This document shows positions 9,613-17,600 of a stretch of DNA of 64,000 bases, piece by piece; the first letter of the stretch is position 1, and every line of letters begins with the position of its first letter. The notes under the pieces were generated by a model, which worked only from the letters and a program-made list of their open reading frames with translations, was not told the DNA's origin and did not search any database. Location: contig NZ_QAIG01000004.1 of the NCBI RefSeq assembly GCF_003060885.1, positions 156,123 to 220,122 on the forward strand, read 5' to 3'. The position numbers and the translations under genes are program-made. Source of the stretch: Pseudomonas sp. HMWF032. GTDB lineage: Bacteria; Pseudomonadota; Gammaproteobacteria; Pseudomonadales; Pseudomonadaceae.

Positions 9613-12600
9613 GCCTGCACCTCCTGCAAACGCGCGGCTTTCTGTGCTTCGCGTTTCTCCACGAACCCGCGAATCAACACATAGAACACCGGGGTCAGCA
9701 GCAGGCCGAAGAAGGTCACGCCGAGCATGCCGCTGAATACTGCGACGCCCATGGCATGGCGCATTTCCGCGCCGGCGCCGGAAGACAGCACCAACGGCAC
9801 CACACCCATGATGAAGGCGAAGCTGGTCATCAGAATCGGTCGCAGACGCAAGCGGCAGGCTTCCAGCACCGCGCTGACGCGGTCCATGCCTTCTTCCTGT
9901 TTTTCCTTGGCGAATTCGACGATCAGGATGGCGTTCTTACAGGCCAATCCCACCAGTACGATCAAGCCAATCTGGGTGAAAATGTTGTTGTCGCCACCGG
10001 CCAGGATCACCCCAGTGATAGCCGACAGCAGGGTCATCGGCACGATCAGGATCACCGCCAGCGGCAGGCTCCAGCTTTCGTACTGAGCGGCCAGCACCAG
10101 GAAGGCCAGCAGCACGCAGAGCGGGAAGACGAAGATCGCGCTGTTACCAGCCAGAATTTGCTGGTAGGTCAGGTCGGTCCATTCGAAGCTCATGCCGTTG
10201 GGCAGTCCTTCCTTGAGCAGCTTGGCCATCGCCGCTTCGGCCTGGCCGGAGCTGTAACCGGGGGCTGCCGCGCCGTTGATTTCGGCGGTGAGGAAGCCGT
10301 TGTAGTGCATCACCCGATCCGGACCCGAGCTGGCGCTGACTTTAAGGAATGCCGACAGCGGCACCATTTCGCCCCGGTTGTTGCGCACCTTGAGCTGGCC
10401 AATCTGCTCCGGCTCCAGGCGGAACTGTTGCTCGGCCTGCACGTTGACCTGGTAGGTCCGGCCAAAACGGTTGAAGTCGTTGGCGTACAACGAGCCCAGG
10501 TAGATCTGCATGGTGTCGAAGATGTCGCTGATCGCCACGCCGTGGGTCTTGGCTTTTTCGCGGTCGATGGCGGCATCGATCTGCGGCACATTCACCTGGT
10601 AGCTGGTGAACACCGACATCGGGTCCAGCTCCGGCAGCGCACGGGCCTTGGCGATAACGTTCTGGGTTTGCACGTACAGTTCGTCATAGCCCAGGTTGCC
10701 ACGATCCTGCACCTGCAGGCGGAAGCCGCCGATAGTACCCAGGCCCTGCACCGGTGGTGGCGGGAAGATGGCGATATAGGCGTCCTGAATCTCGCTGAAC
10801 TGGGCGTTCAGCTCGGCCGCAATCGCCGTGGCGCTCATCGACGGATCGCTGCGCTCATCAAAGGGCTTCAGCGGGGTGAAGACGATGCCGCTGTTCGGGC
10901 TGTTGGTGAAGCCGTTGATCGACAGGCCGGGGAAGGCCACGGTGTTTTCCACACCGGGGTGTTTACCGGCGATTTCCGACATTTTCTTGATCACATCTTC
11001 GGTGCGGTCCAGGGTCGCGGCATCCGGCAGTTGGGCGAAGGCCACCAGGTACTGTTTGTCCTGCGCCGGGACGAAACCGCTCGGTGTGGTGGCAAAGCCC
11101 AGGTAGGTCAGCCCCATCAAACCGGCGTAGACGAACAGGGCGATGCCGCTGCCGCGCAAGACGCGTTTCACCGTACCGACATAACCGTGGCTGGCGCGGT
11201 CAAACAGGCGGTTGAATGGGTTGAACAACCAGCCGCCAAACAGTTTGTCGAGCACCTTGGAGAAGCGGTCCTTCGGCGCGTCGTGGCTTTTCAGCAGCAC
11301 GGCCGCCAGGGCAGGGGACAGGGTCAGTGAGTTGAAGGCCGAGATCACCGTGGAGATGGCGATGGTCAGCGCGAACTGCTGGTAGAACTGACCGGTAAGC
11401 CCGGAAATAAACGCCGTGGGGATAAACACCGCGCACAGCACCAAGGCCGTGGCCACGATCGGCCCTGTGACTTCCTTCATTGCCTGCTTGGTGGCCTCTA
11501 CCGGGGTTTTGCCCAAGCCGATATTCCGTTCAACGTTTTCCACCACCACGATGGCGTCGTCCACCACGATACCGATGGCCAGCACCAGACCGAACAGCGA
11601 CAACGCGTTGAGCGAGAAGCCGAACATGTGCATCACGGCGAAGGTGCCGATCAACGACACCGGCACGGCGGCCAGCGGGATGATCGACGCGCGCCAGGTT
11701 TGCAGGAACAGGATCACCACCAGCACCACCAGGATGATGGCCTCGAGCAGGGTATGCACCACCGCTTCAATGGAGCCACGCACGAAGATGGTCGGGTCAT
11801 AGACGATTTCGTAGTCCACGCCCTGCGGGAAGTTCTGTTTCAACTCAGCCATGCGGGCGCGCACCGCATCGGAAATCTCGATGGCGTTGGAGCCGGGACG
11901 CTGGAACACCGGGATGGCAACCGCCGGCTTGTTGTTGAGCAAGGAGCGCAGGGCGTACTGGCTGGAACCCAGTTCAATGCGTGCGATGTCTTTCAAACGG
12001 GTGATTTCACCGTTTTCACCGGCGCGAATGATGATGTTCTCAAACTCTTCCTCGCTGACCAGACGGCCTTGGGTGTTGATCGACAGCTGGAAGCTGTTGC
12101 CAGCGTCAGAGGGCGGGGCACCGAGCGAGCCGGCCGCGACCTGGCGGTTCTGCTCACGAATGGCATTGACCACGTCACTGGCGGCCAGGCCCCGTGACGC
12201 GACCTTGTTCGGATCGAGCCACACGCGCAGCGAGTAGTTGCCCAGGCCGAACAGCTGCACATCACCCACGCCATCCAGGCGCGCCAGCTCGTCCTTGACG
12301 TTGAGCGCAGCATAGTTGGACAGATACAGCATGTCGTAGCGGTCGTCCGGCGAGGTCAGGTGCACGACCATGGTCAGGTCGGGCGAAGCCTTGTCGACGG
12401 TCACGCCAAGGCGCTGCACTTCGGTGGGCAGGGTCGGCATGGTCCGCGTCACGCGGTTCTGCACCTGCACCTGGGCTTTGTCCAGATCGGTGCCGAGGGC
12501 GAAGGTCAGGGTCAGGGTCATCTTGCCGTCGGCCGTGCCCTGGGACGACATATAGAGCATGCCTTCCACCCCGGTGATCGCCTGTTCCAGCGGTGAGGCA

Positions 12601-12788
12601 ACGGTTTCACCAATCACCTTGGGGTTGGCACCGGGGAAGGTGGCGCGCACCACCACGGTGGGCGGCACCACTTCCGGGTATTCGCTGATCGGCAACTGGA
12701 ACAGCGAGATGGCCCCGCCAATCAGGATCAACAGTGATAGCACAGCGGCGAAAATCGGCCGCTGAATAAAGAATTGCGAGAAGTTCAT
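9609..12788 (-). CDS. mexF: RND multidrug permease MexF
   Basis: This 1059-residue HAE1-family proton-driven pump would export chloramphenicol, quinolones and related compounds. Its N-terminus MNFSQFFIQRPIFAAVLSLL and long runs such as LEQAITGVEGMLYMSSQ match MexF from memory almost residue for residue. The proton-relay segment GLVLAIGIVVDDAIVVVENVER is intact in the TM4 region. Twelve transmembrane helices and two large periplasmic loops are seen. Gene order mexT-mexE-mexF-oprN supports the name. Nothing appears broken. Confidence 0.95.
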   Translation of the reverse strand: MNFSQFFIQRPIFAAVLSLLILIGGAISLFQLPISEYPEVVPPTVVVRATFPGANPKVIGETVASPLEQAITGVEGMLYMSSQGTADGKMTLTLTFALGTDLDKAQVQVQNRVTRTMPTLPTEVQRLGVTVDKASPDLTMVVHLTSPDDRYDMLYLSNYAALNVKDELARLDGVGDVQLFGLGNYSLRVWLDPNKVASRGLAASDVVNAIREQNRQVAAGSLGAPPSDAGNSFQLSINTQGRLVSEEEFENIIIRAGENGEITRLKDIARIELGSSQYALRSLLNNKPAVAIPVFQRPGSNAIEISDAVRARMAELKQNFPQGVDYEIVYDPTIFVRGSIEAVVHTLLEAIILVVLVVILFLQTWRASIIPLAAVPVSLIGTFAVMHMFGFSLNALSLFGLVLAIGIVVDDAIVVVENVERNIGLGKTPVEATKQAMKEVTGPIVATALVLCAVFIPTAFISGLTGQFYQQFALTIAISTVISAFNSLTLSPALAAVLLKSHDAPKDRFSKVLDKLFGGWLFNPFNRLFDRASHGYVGTVKRVLRGSGIALFVYAGLMGLTYLGFATTPSGFVPAQDKQYLVAFAQLPDAATLDRTEDVIKKMSEIAGKHPGVENTVAFPGLSINGFTNSPNSGIVFTPLKPFDERSDPSMSATAIAAELNAQFSEIQDAYIAIFPPPPVQGLGTIGGFRLQVQDRGNLGYDELYVQTQNVIAKARALPELDPMSVFTSYQVNVPQIDAAIDREKAKTHGVAISDIFDTMQIYLGSLYANDFNRFGRTYQVNVQAEQQFRLEPEQIGQLKVRNNRGEMVPLSAFLKVSASSGPDRVMHYNGFLTAEINGAAAPGYSSGQAEAAMAKLLKEGLPNGMSFEWTDLTYQQILAGNSAIFVFPLCVLLAFLVLAAQYESWSLPLAVILIVPMTLLSAITGVILAGGDNNIFTQIGLIVLVGLACKNAILIVEFAKEKQEEGMDRVSAVLEACRLRLRPILMTSFAFIMGVVPLVLSSGAGAEMRHAMGVAVFSGMLGVTFFGLLLTPVFYVLIRGFVEKREAQKAARLQEVQA

Positions 12789-12888
12789 CAGAAAGTCCTC
12801 GGACGCCGGTGCGCCAGGCCCTAACGGCCACGCGCGCCCTACGAATCAGGTTGTCGGGTAGGGGGCGCAGTGCGCCCCAGGCGTCATG

Positions 12889-14127
12889 TCAGCCGCGAGG
12901 CTTGCCGTTGTGGGTGTCCTGTTTGGCGACCCGTGGCGCATCGCGCTCATCGACTGACTGACGCAAGCGCAGCAGTTGGACGAGGGTGGCCTCGTCGGCC
13001 ATCGGCACGCTCTGCGGATCAACCGTGGAACCGGGGAAGGCACGTTGCAGGCCGTTGACCACGATTTTCTCGCCCTTGGCCAAGCCCTGACGCACGATAC
13101 GCAGGCCTTCCAGTTTCGGTCCCAGTTCAATGGCGCGGTATTGCACGGCGTTGTCCTTGTCGAGCACCAAAACGAACTTCTTGCCCAGGTCAGTGCCGAC
13201 CGCTTCATCCTTGATCAGCGCGGCCGCGTACTGACCGCTGCCAACCAGCTTCAGGCGTGCGTACAGGCCCGGCGTGAAGCGGCCATCACGGTTATCGAAC
13301 ACCGCACGGCCACGGATGGTGCCGGTCTGCGGGTTAACCTGGTTGTCGAGAAAATCCAGTTCACCCAGGTGCGGGTGGCCGTCTTCGCTGGACAGGCCCA
13401 GGTACACCGGGCTGGCATCACGCGCCTGACCGCCGACCAGACGCGCCAGTTCGACGTATTTGAGGAATACGCGCTCATCGGCATCAAAGTAGGCGTACAC
13501 CTTGTCGGTGCTGACCAGCGTGGTCAGCAGGCTCTGACCGGCATTCACCAGGTTGCCTTCGGTGATTTCCGCGCGGCTGACGCGGCCATCAATTGGCGCG
13601 GTAACGCGGGTGAAGCTCAGGTTAAGACGGGCGTTATCCAGTTCCGCCTGGATGCCAGCCACCGCCGCTTTGGCTTCTGCCGCGGCGCTGGCGCGGGCAT
13701 CAGCCAGTTCGGCAGAGATGGCGTTGCTCTGGCGCAGGCGCTCGCCGCGATTGGCTTCACTTTGCGTGCGCGCCTGGCTGGCACGGGCCTGTTGCAGCTG
13801 AGCTTCGAAACGCTTGACTTCGGCCTGGAACGGCCGCGGATCGATCTGGAACAGCAGGTCACCTTTCTTCACCAGGCTGCCTTCGGCAAAGGCAACGCGA
13901 TCAACGAAACCGGATACACGTGGACGGATCTCGACCGATTCAGGCGCTTCCAGGCGCCCGGTGAATTCATCCCATTCGTTGATCGGTTGTTCGATGACTT
14001 CTGCCACGCTGACTTTTGCGGCCGGCATCTGCTGTGCGGTTTCCGGTGATTTTCCGCATGCACTCAAGACCAGCACTGCGGCAAGGGCCAAGGGGAAATG
14101 CCAGCGATTGTTATTGGACTGTTCCAT
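12889..14127 (-). CDS. mexE: RND periplasmic adaptor MexE
   Basis: This 412-residue membrane fusion protein links MexF and OprN in the periplasm. It begins with a lipoprotein signal (LSACGKSPE) and has the adaptor landmarks: IRPRVSGFVDRVAFAEGSLVKKGDLLFQIDPRPF, a helical hairpin rich in Ala/Arg/Gln, then VTAPIDGRVSRAEITEGNLV. The 100-bp spacer to mexF is GC-rich and able to fold. The region upstream carries a candidate MexT-binding site. Confidence 0.93.
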   Translation of the reverse strand: MEQSNNNRWHFPLALAAVLVLSACGKSPETAQQMPAAKVSVAEVIEQPINEWDEFTGRLEAPESVEIRPRVSGFVDRVAFAEGSLVKKGDLLFQIDPRPFQAEVKRFEAQLQQARASQARTQSEANRGERLRQSNAISAELADARASAAAEAKAAVAGIQAELDNARLNLSFTRVTAPIDGRVSRAEITEGNLVNAGQSLLTTLVSTDKVYAYFDADERVFLKYVELARLVGGQARDASPVYLGLSSEDGHPHLGELDFLDNQVNPQTGTIRGRAVFDNRDGRFTPGLYARLKLVGSGQYAAALIKDEAVGTDLGKKFVLVLDKDNAVQYRAIELGPKLEGLRIVRQGLAKGEKIVVNGLQRAFPGSTVDPQSVPMADEATLVQLLRLRQSVDERDAPRVAKQDTHNGKPRG

Positions 14128-14204
14128 GTGTGTATCCGCCCAAGGGTGTTGTGATGGGGCGGAGTCTGCTGCGCGCTCTGGCGTGGAACGAATCGAATGC
14201 CGCG

Positions 14205-14228
14205 AAGGTGACTATCATCGTGAATGAT
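14205..14228 (-). promoter_or_regulatory. Candidate MexT-binding (nod-box-like) site upstream of mexE
   Basis: On the minus strand this reads ATCA, five bases, GATGAT, four bases, ACCTT. The reported MexT motif is ATCA-N5-GTCGAT-N4-ACYAT, so spacing is exact and three positions differ. It lies 78 bp upstream of the mexE start, between mexT and mexE, where MexT acts in P. aeruginosa. The motif is recalled, so this is a candidate. Confidence 0.5.
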
Positions 14229-14301
14229 GATGAAGGGGCTTTTATCGATTTCAACTATGTGAACAAAGTGCCCTGAACGCACCGTTGCTCCGGTGCTAGG
14301 T

Positions 14302-15219
14302 TTACTCCAGGCTGTCCGGATCACCGCAGAACATCTGGATGCGCGAACGCAGCCAACGTTCCGCTGGGTCGTTGTCCTGGGCGCCACGCCAGGCCATGTG
14401 CAGCTCGAAAGTCTGCGTCGGCAGGGGCAGTTCTTCGGCGCGGACTCCGCCCGCAGAGGTCAGGGCGGTTGCGGTGTAATCCGGCACGGTGGCCAGAATA
14501 TCGGTGCCGGCCAGCAGGGTACCCAGGCCGTTGAACTGGGGCAGGGCGAGTACCACGCGACGCTTACGCCCCTGTTTTTCCAGTTCGGTATCGATAAAAC
14601 CACCCAGATCGCCGGCAAAGGACACCAGCGCGTGCGGCCTGGCACAGAAATCATCCAGGCTCAGTGCACCAGGCGCGGTATCGGCACGTAGCAGTTTCGG
14701 TTTACTACGGCGCAACACCTTGCGCTTGGCGTTGGCCGGTAACTCTTCGGTGTAGGCAACGCCCACGGAAATCTCCCCGGAGGCCAGCAAGGCCGGCATC
14801 AGCAGGTAGTTGGTGCGGCGAACCACCAGCACCACGCCCGGGGCTTCGGCGCGTAAGCGCTTGATCAGCGGCGGTAAGAGACCGAATTCGACGTCATCCG
14901 ACAGGCCGATGCGAAAGACCGCAGTGCTGGTGGCTGGGTGAAAATCAGCCGCACGACTGACCGCCGTAGAAATCGAATCCAGCGCCGGCGAGAGCAGGGC
15001 GGCAATCTCCATGGCGCGGGCGGTAGGCTCCATGCTGCGACCGGTGCGCACGAACAGCGGGTCATCGAACAGGCTGCGCAAACGGGCGAGGGCCGCACTG
15101 ATGGCCGGCTGGCCCAGAAACAGTTTTTCCGCCGCACGGGTCACGCTACGTTCATGCATCAGCGTTTCAAAGACGATCAGCAGATTGAGATCGACGCGGC
15201 GAAGATCGTTACGGTTCAT
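14302..15219 (-). CDS. mexT: LysR-type regulator MexT
   Basis: This 305-residue LysR regulator activates mexEF-oprN and mexS. The N-terminal helix-turn-helix covers about residues 8-65 (VDLNLLIVFETLMHERSVTR, then FLGQPAISAALARLRSLFDDP). It closely resembles P. aeruginosa MexT through the effector domain (VVRRTNYLLMPALLASGEISV). The reading frame is intact, without the frameshift repeats that silence MexT in some P. aeruginosa lines. It is transcribed with, or just ahead of, mexE and away from mexS. Confidence 0.93.
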   Translation of the reverse strand: MNRNDLRRVDLNLLIVFETLMHERSVTRAAEKLFLGQPAISAALARLRSLFDDPLFVRTGRSMEPTARAMEIAALLSPALDSISTAVSRAADFHPATSTAVFRIGLSDDVEFGLLPPLIKRLRAEAPGVVLVVRRTNYLLMPALLASGEISVGVAYTEELPANAKRKVLRRSKPKLLRADTAPGALSLDDFCARPHALVSFAGDLGGFIDTELEKQGRKRRVVLALPQFNGLGTLLAGTDILATVPDYTATALTSAGGVRAEELPLPTQTFELHMAWRGAQDNDPAERWLRSRIQMFCGDPDSLE

Positions 15220-15328
15220 CCGGTGTCCATTCTGGAGTGGCTGCGGTTTTGCGCGCGAATCAGGCTAATGCCGAATGCTGTTGCCAGGCAATATGCACGG
15301 CGAAATGATGTGTGCGTGACTCATCATC

Positions 15329-15343
15329 ATCGACAAGCATGGT
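15329..15343 (+). promoter_or_regulatory. Candidate MexT half-site upstream of mexS
   Basis: ATCGAC, five bases, TGGT matches the complement of the ATCA-N5-GTCGAT core of the MexT motif with one mismatch. The second half of the motif is poor here. It lies in the 262-bp mexT-mexS gap, 139 bp before the mexS start. MexT controls mexS in P. aeruginosa, which makes the site plausible. Confidence 0.35.
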
Positions 15344-15481
15344 GAATATCAGCCCTGAGCGGTGGAATTGCTGGCAAAGCCCGGATAAAGTCCGTGGCCA
15401 TAAAGAGGTCGCCATCGCTGTATCGCGCAGAGATGCTGAACAGTTGCCGCGACCTGAATGGGTCAACCGAAGAGGTTTGCG

Positions 15482-16504
15482 ATGTCCCGCATAGTGCGTT
15501 TCCACGAGTTTGGTGAGGCCGATGTCCTCAAGATCGAAGAGCGTCAAGCCCCGGCGCCCGCCGCTGGTGAAGTGCTGGTCGGTGTTGAAGCTGTAGGTGT
15601 CAGCTGGTACGACGTGCTCTGGCGGCAGAATCTGGGCAATACCCCAACGCAATTGCCGGCAGGCCTGGGCCACGAACTGGCCGGCGTGGTGCTGGCCCTC
15701 GGCGATGGCGTGACTGATTTGACTGTGGGTGATCGAGTAGCGAGCTTCCCGGGGCACAGCGCCAACCGTTATCCCAGTTACGCCGAGCATGTGGTATTGC
15801 CACGCAGTTCCTTGGCGCGTTACCCGGAGAACCTGACCGCTCAACAGGCCGCCGTGCACTATCTACCATCGATGGTCGGCTGGTTCGGTTTCAGCGAACT
15901 GGCGCGTTTGCAGCCCGGTGAAACCGTGCTGGTAACGGCCGCAAGCCGCTGTTGGGGCCCGTACATCGTGCAGATGGGCAAAGCCTTGGGCGCAACTGTC
16001 ATTGCGGCGACAGCCTTTGCCGAGGACCGTGACTTTCTCAAGCAGCTGGGCGCGGATCACATCATCCTCACTGAGGAACAGGATCTGGTTAGCCGCGTCA
16101 GCAAGCTGACCGATGGCCGTGGTGTGAATGTGGTGATGGATGCGCTTGGCGGCCCGCAGATGTGCCTGCTGGGCGACGCCATCGCGCCGCGCGGTCGGCT
16201 GATCTTGTTCGATCTGCAAGGCGGCAATGAAACGCCATTCCCAGCTTGTGCGGCGTTCCAGAAGAACATTCAATTCTTCGTGCATTGCATCGGTAATTTC
16301 ACTGGCAAGGAAGAGCTGAATATTCCGCAGGATTCAGTTGCCGTTGCCAAGGCTGTGCAAGGCATCAATCAGCTGACAGCAGATGGTTTACTCAAACCGC
16401 TGATCGACAAGGTTTACAGTTTCGACGATGTAGTCGAAGCGCATCGTTACATGGAAACCTGCCCAAGCCGTGGCCGCGTGTTGCTGGATCTTGGCCTGCA
16501 TTAA
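15482..16504 (+). CDS. mexS: Zinc-less medium-chain oxidoreductase MexS
   Basis: This 340-residue quinone-oxidoreductase-like protein is the expected neighbour of mexT; in P. aeruginosa loss of MexS derepresses MexEF-OprN, probably by letting an electrophilic metabolite build up. The start MSRIVRFHEFGEADVL is supported by family length; the frame is open for eight residues further upstream. The nucleotide-binding fold is seen at GETVLVTAASRCWGPYIVQ, with GLGHELAGVV earlier. The stop codon lies inside a dif-like sequence at the prophage edge, so insertion left the gene complete. Confidence 0.92.
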   Translation: MSRIVRFHEFGEADVLKIEERQAPAPAAGEVLVGVEAVGVSWYDVLWRQNLGNTPTQLPAGLGHELAGVVLALGDGVTDLTVGDRVASFPGHSANRYPSYAEHVVLPRSSLARYPENLTAQQAAVHYLPSMVGWFGFSELARLQPGETVLVTAASRCWGPYIVQMGKALGATVIAATAFAEDRDFLKQLGADHIILTEEQDLVSRVSKLTDGRGVNVVMDALGGPQMCLLGDAIAPRGRLILFDLQGGNETPFPACAAFQKNIQFFVHCIGNFTGKEELNIPQDSVAVAKAVQGINQLTADGLLKPLIDKVYSFDDVVEAHRYMETCPSRGRVLLDLGLH

Positions 16505-16526
16505 ACATAATCCCTGTTATGCGAAG
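16501..16526 (-). other. dif-like site at the left prophage edge (inverted)
   Basis: Read on the minus strand, this has the arm CTTCGCATAA, a 6-nt centre CAGGGA, and the arm TTATGTTTAA. The first arm is identical (10/10) to that of the dif site at 52875; the second differs at one place (TTATGTTTAA against TTATGTTAAA). The centre is unlike the canonical TGTATA. Orientation is opposite to the right-hand site. It overlaps the mexS stop codon. Confidence 0.7.
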
Positions 16527-16841
16527 GGATGGCCCTTGGGCAAGCGGGAAAGGCACAGCAGGTAGGCCCCGGCAGGCAGGGCAGAGGAGGCCAGGCGGGA
16601 GGCCCCCAGGGGGGAAGTGCTGAAAGCGTACAACTTAAAGTACCCTCTTGCAAATTTCCGCCAAAATCAAGCCCCTTTGGGAACTCCGGTAGAAACACCA
16701 GAGGGTACAGGGCAGCTCCAGAGGAGTCCCTAGGGGAGGTAGATCAATGGTAATAGGCACTGTCAAGCTCTATAGAGAACCCTATTGAAGAGTTACCCAT
16801 AGAGATTGACTGAGGGCCCTAACGAAGGGAGGCTGTAAAGC
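16527..16841. other. Non-coding terminal region of the phage genome
   Basis: This 315-bp stretch has no credible gene. It corresponds to the right end of a T7-type map, where terminal repeats and packaging signals lie. An imperfect inverted repeat brackets 16817-16857 (GCCCTAAC and GTTAGGGC, with an inner AGGCT/AGCCT hairpin), overlapping the end of the next gene. I could not find a copy of this region near the other prophage end. Confidence 0.5.
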
Positions 16842-17036
16842 CTACTGAGTTAGGGCGGCTGCGCCGTTGCACACCGCTCCAGAGAGCTCAGGAGAAAGAG
16901 TGAAACCAGCAGCAGCCGCAACAGAGGCCACGAGAGCCCAGAAGCGTTTGTCTTTAAGGACGTTCGCCAGGGCTGCTTGGACTTGAGCAGCTCGGGTTGG
17001 ATTGGTTGCTTGGTCATTGGTCGATGCTACAGACAC
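16842..17036 (-). CDS. Small membrane protein, T7 gp19.5-like
   Basis: This 64-residue protein has one hydrophobic helix (FWALVASVAAAAGFTL) followed by SPELSGAVCNGAAALTQ. T7 gp19.5 occupies the same place, beyond the large terminase, and has the same layout of one hydrophobic segment and a short C-terminal part with Cys. Its role is unknown. GGAG lies shortly upstream of the ATG. Two phage-type promoters at 17219-17262 lie immediately upstream and probably drive it alone, since a terminator separates it from terL. Confidence 0.65.
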   Translation of the reverse strand: MSVASTNDQATNPTRAAQVQAALANVLKDKRFWALVASVAAAAGFTLSPELSGAVCNGAAALTQ

Positions 17037-17218
17037 GGGAGTCTCCTATAGGTGGGATAGTCCTGAGTGGATATAATCAATATTGATCAACCACCCAAGA
17101 TGACTGATTAGGTCACTGGCTCAGGACAATGCTGAGACAGGACCCTCAGGACCCTCCTGAGGTAACCCTAATGGGGATGCCCAGTGACAACCCTATATGG
17201 GTATATCCTCGGGGGGAT

Positions 17219-17238
17219 TCTAAAGTGTCATGTAACTC
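17219..17238 (-). promoter_or_regulatory. Phage RNA polymerase promoter (late, copy A)
   Basis: On the minus strand it reads AGTTACATGACACTTTAGAA, one of seven copies of a motif found only in prophage gaps and always pointing with transcription. The CACTTTAG core resembles the CACTATAG core of T7 promoters. Confidence 0.75.
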
Positions 17239-17240
17239 AA

Positions 17241-17262
17241 TCCCTATAGTGTCATGTAACTC
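17241..17262 (-). promoter_or_regulatory. Phage RNA polymerase promoter (late, copy B)
   Basis: It reads GTTACATGACACTATAGGGA on the minus strand. The CACTATAGGGA part is identical to the T7 promoter core and start, making it the strongest evidence for what the other copies are. It is in tandem with copy A. Confidence 0.85.
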
Positions 17263-17320
17263 CACTGGTCTCAGTTGTGACTGGATTGGTCGAGTGAGTC
17301 ACGGTTTCTAAGGACCTGTT

Positions 17321-17581
17321 ATGCCCATCATTTTGAGGTACATCATCGCTGGCCTTACGGGCCTCGTGGCGGTGCCTTTCGTGCAACTCTGTATGTCAGC
17401 CATCGGAGCTGGTGGAACCCTCTCAGAGCCCCGCCTAGGGGACCCCATAGACCTCTTACTGGCCTCCCAACTGGGTGCCGGCTTGGGTAACCCGTGGACT
17501 CTCTTCATCACCTTTGGGTTCGTTATCGTCCCGGTGTACAGGGCCCTTGAGCCGACAAAAAAGGCACCACCCGCCAATTAA
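17321..17581 (+). CDS. Small membrane protein encoded against the phage transcription direction
   Basis: The 86-residue frame has two hydrophobic helices (about residues 3-28 and 60-75), a Pro/Gly-rich link and a basic tail RALEPTKKAPPAN. AAGGA precedes its ATG by about 7 nt. It faces terL tail to tail and is the only plausible rightward gene inside the prophage, so it could be expressed in the lysogen. Its last 25 bp overlap the terL terminator. It has no recognised family. The opposite frame is poorer in membrane-protein character. Real but uncertain. Confidence 0.5.
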   Translation: MPIILRYIIAGLTGLVAVPFVQLCMSAIGAGGTLSEPRLGDPIDLLLASQLGAGLGNPWTLFITFGFVIVPVYRALEPTKKAPPAN

Positions 17582-17594
17582 GGTAGGTAGTGCC
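17557..17594 (-). terminator. Intrinsic terminator after terL
   Basis: Read leftward, GGCACTACC (17594-17586) pairs with GGTGGTGCC (17571-17563) with one mismatch, followed by six T (17562-17557). It ends transcripts leaving the large terminase gene. Confidence 0.8.
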
Positions 17595-17600
17595 AGGTTG

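Noticed and set aside
9756..11330. 524-codon plus-strand frame opposite mexF
   Set aside because: It is His/Arg/Gln-rich and exactly antisense to a well-conserved RND gene, a shadow typical of GC-rich coding DNA.
12976..14049. 357-codon plus-strand frame opposite mexE
   Set aside because: It is antisense to a clearly conserved adaptor gene and has no family character.
16842..17036. Second holin at the end of the phage genome
   Set aside because: A true T7-type holin is present at 19613-19813, and the place and plan of this protein match gp19.5 better.
17308..17577. 89-codon minus-strand frame opposite the rightward membrane gene
   Set aside because: It overlaps the terL terminator, is basic and Pro-rich without structure, and lacks a ribosome site, so the plus-strand frame is the better candidate.
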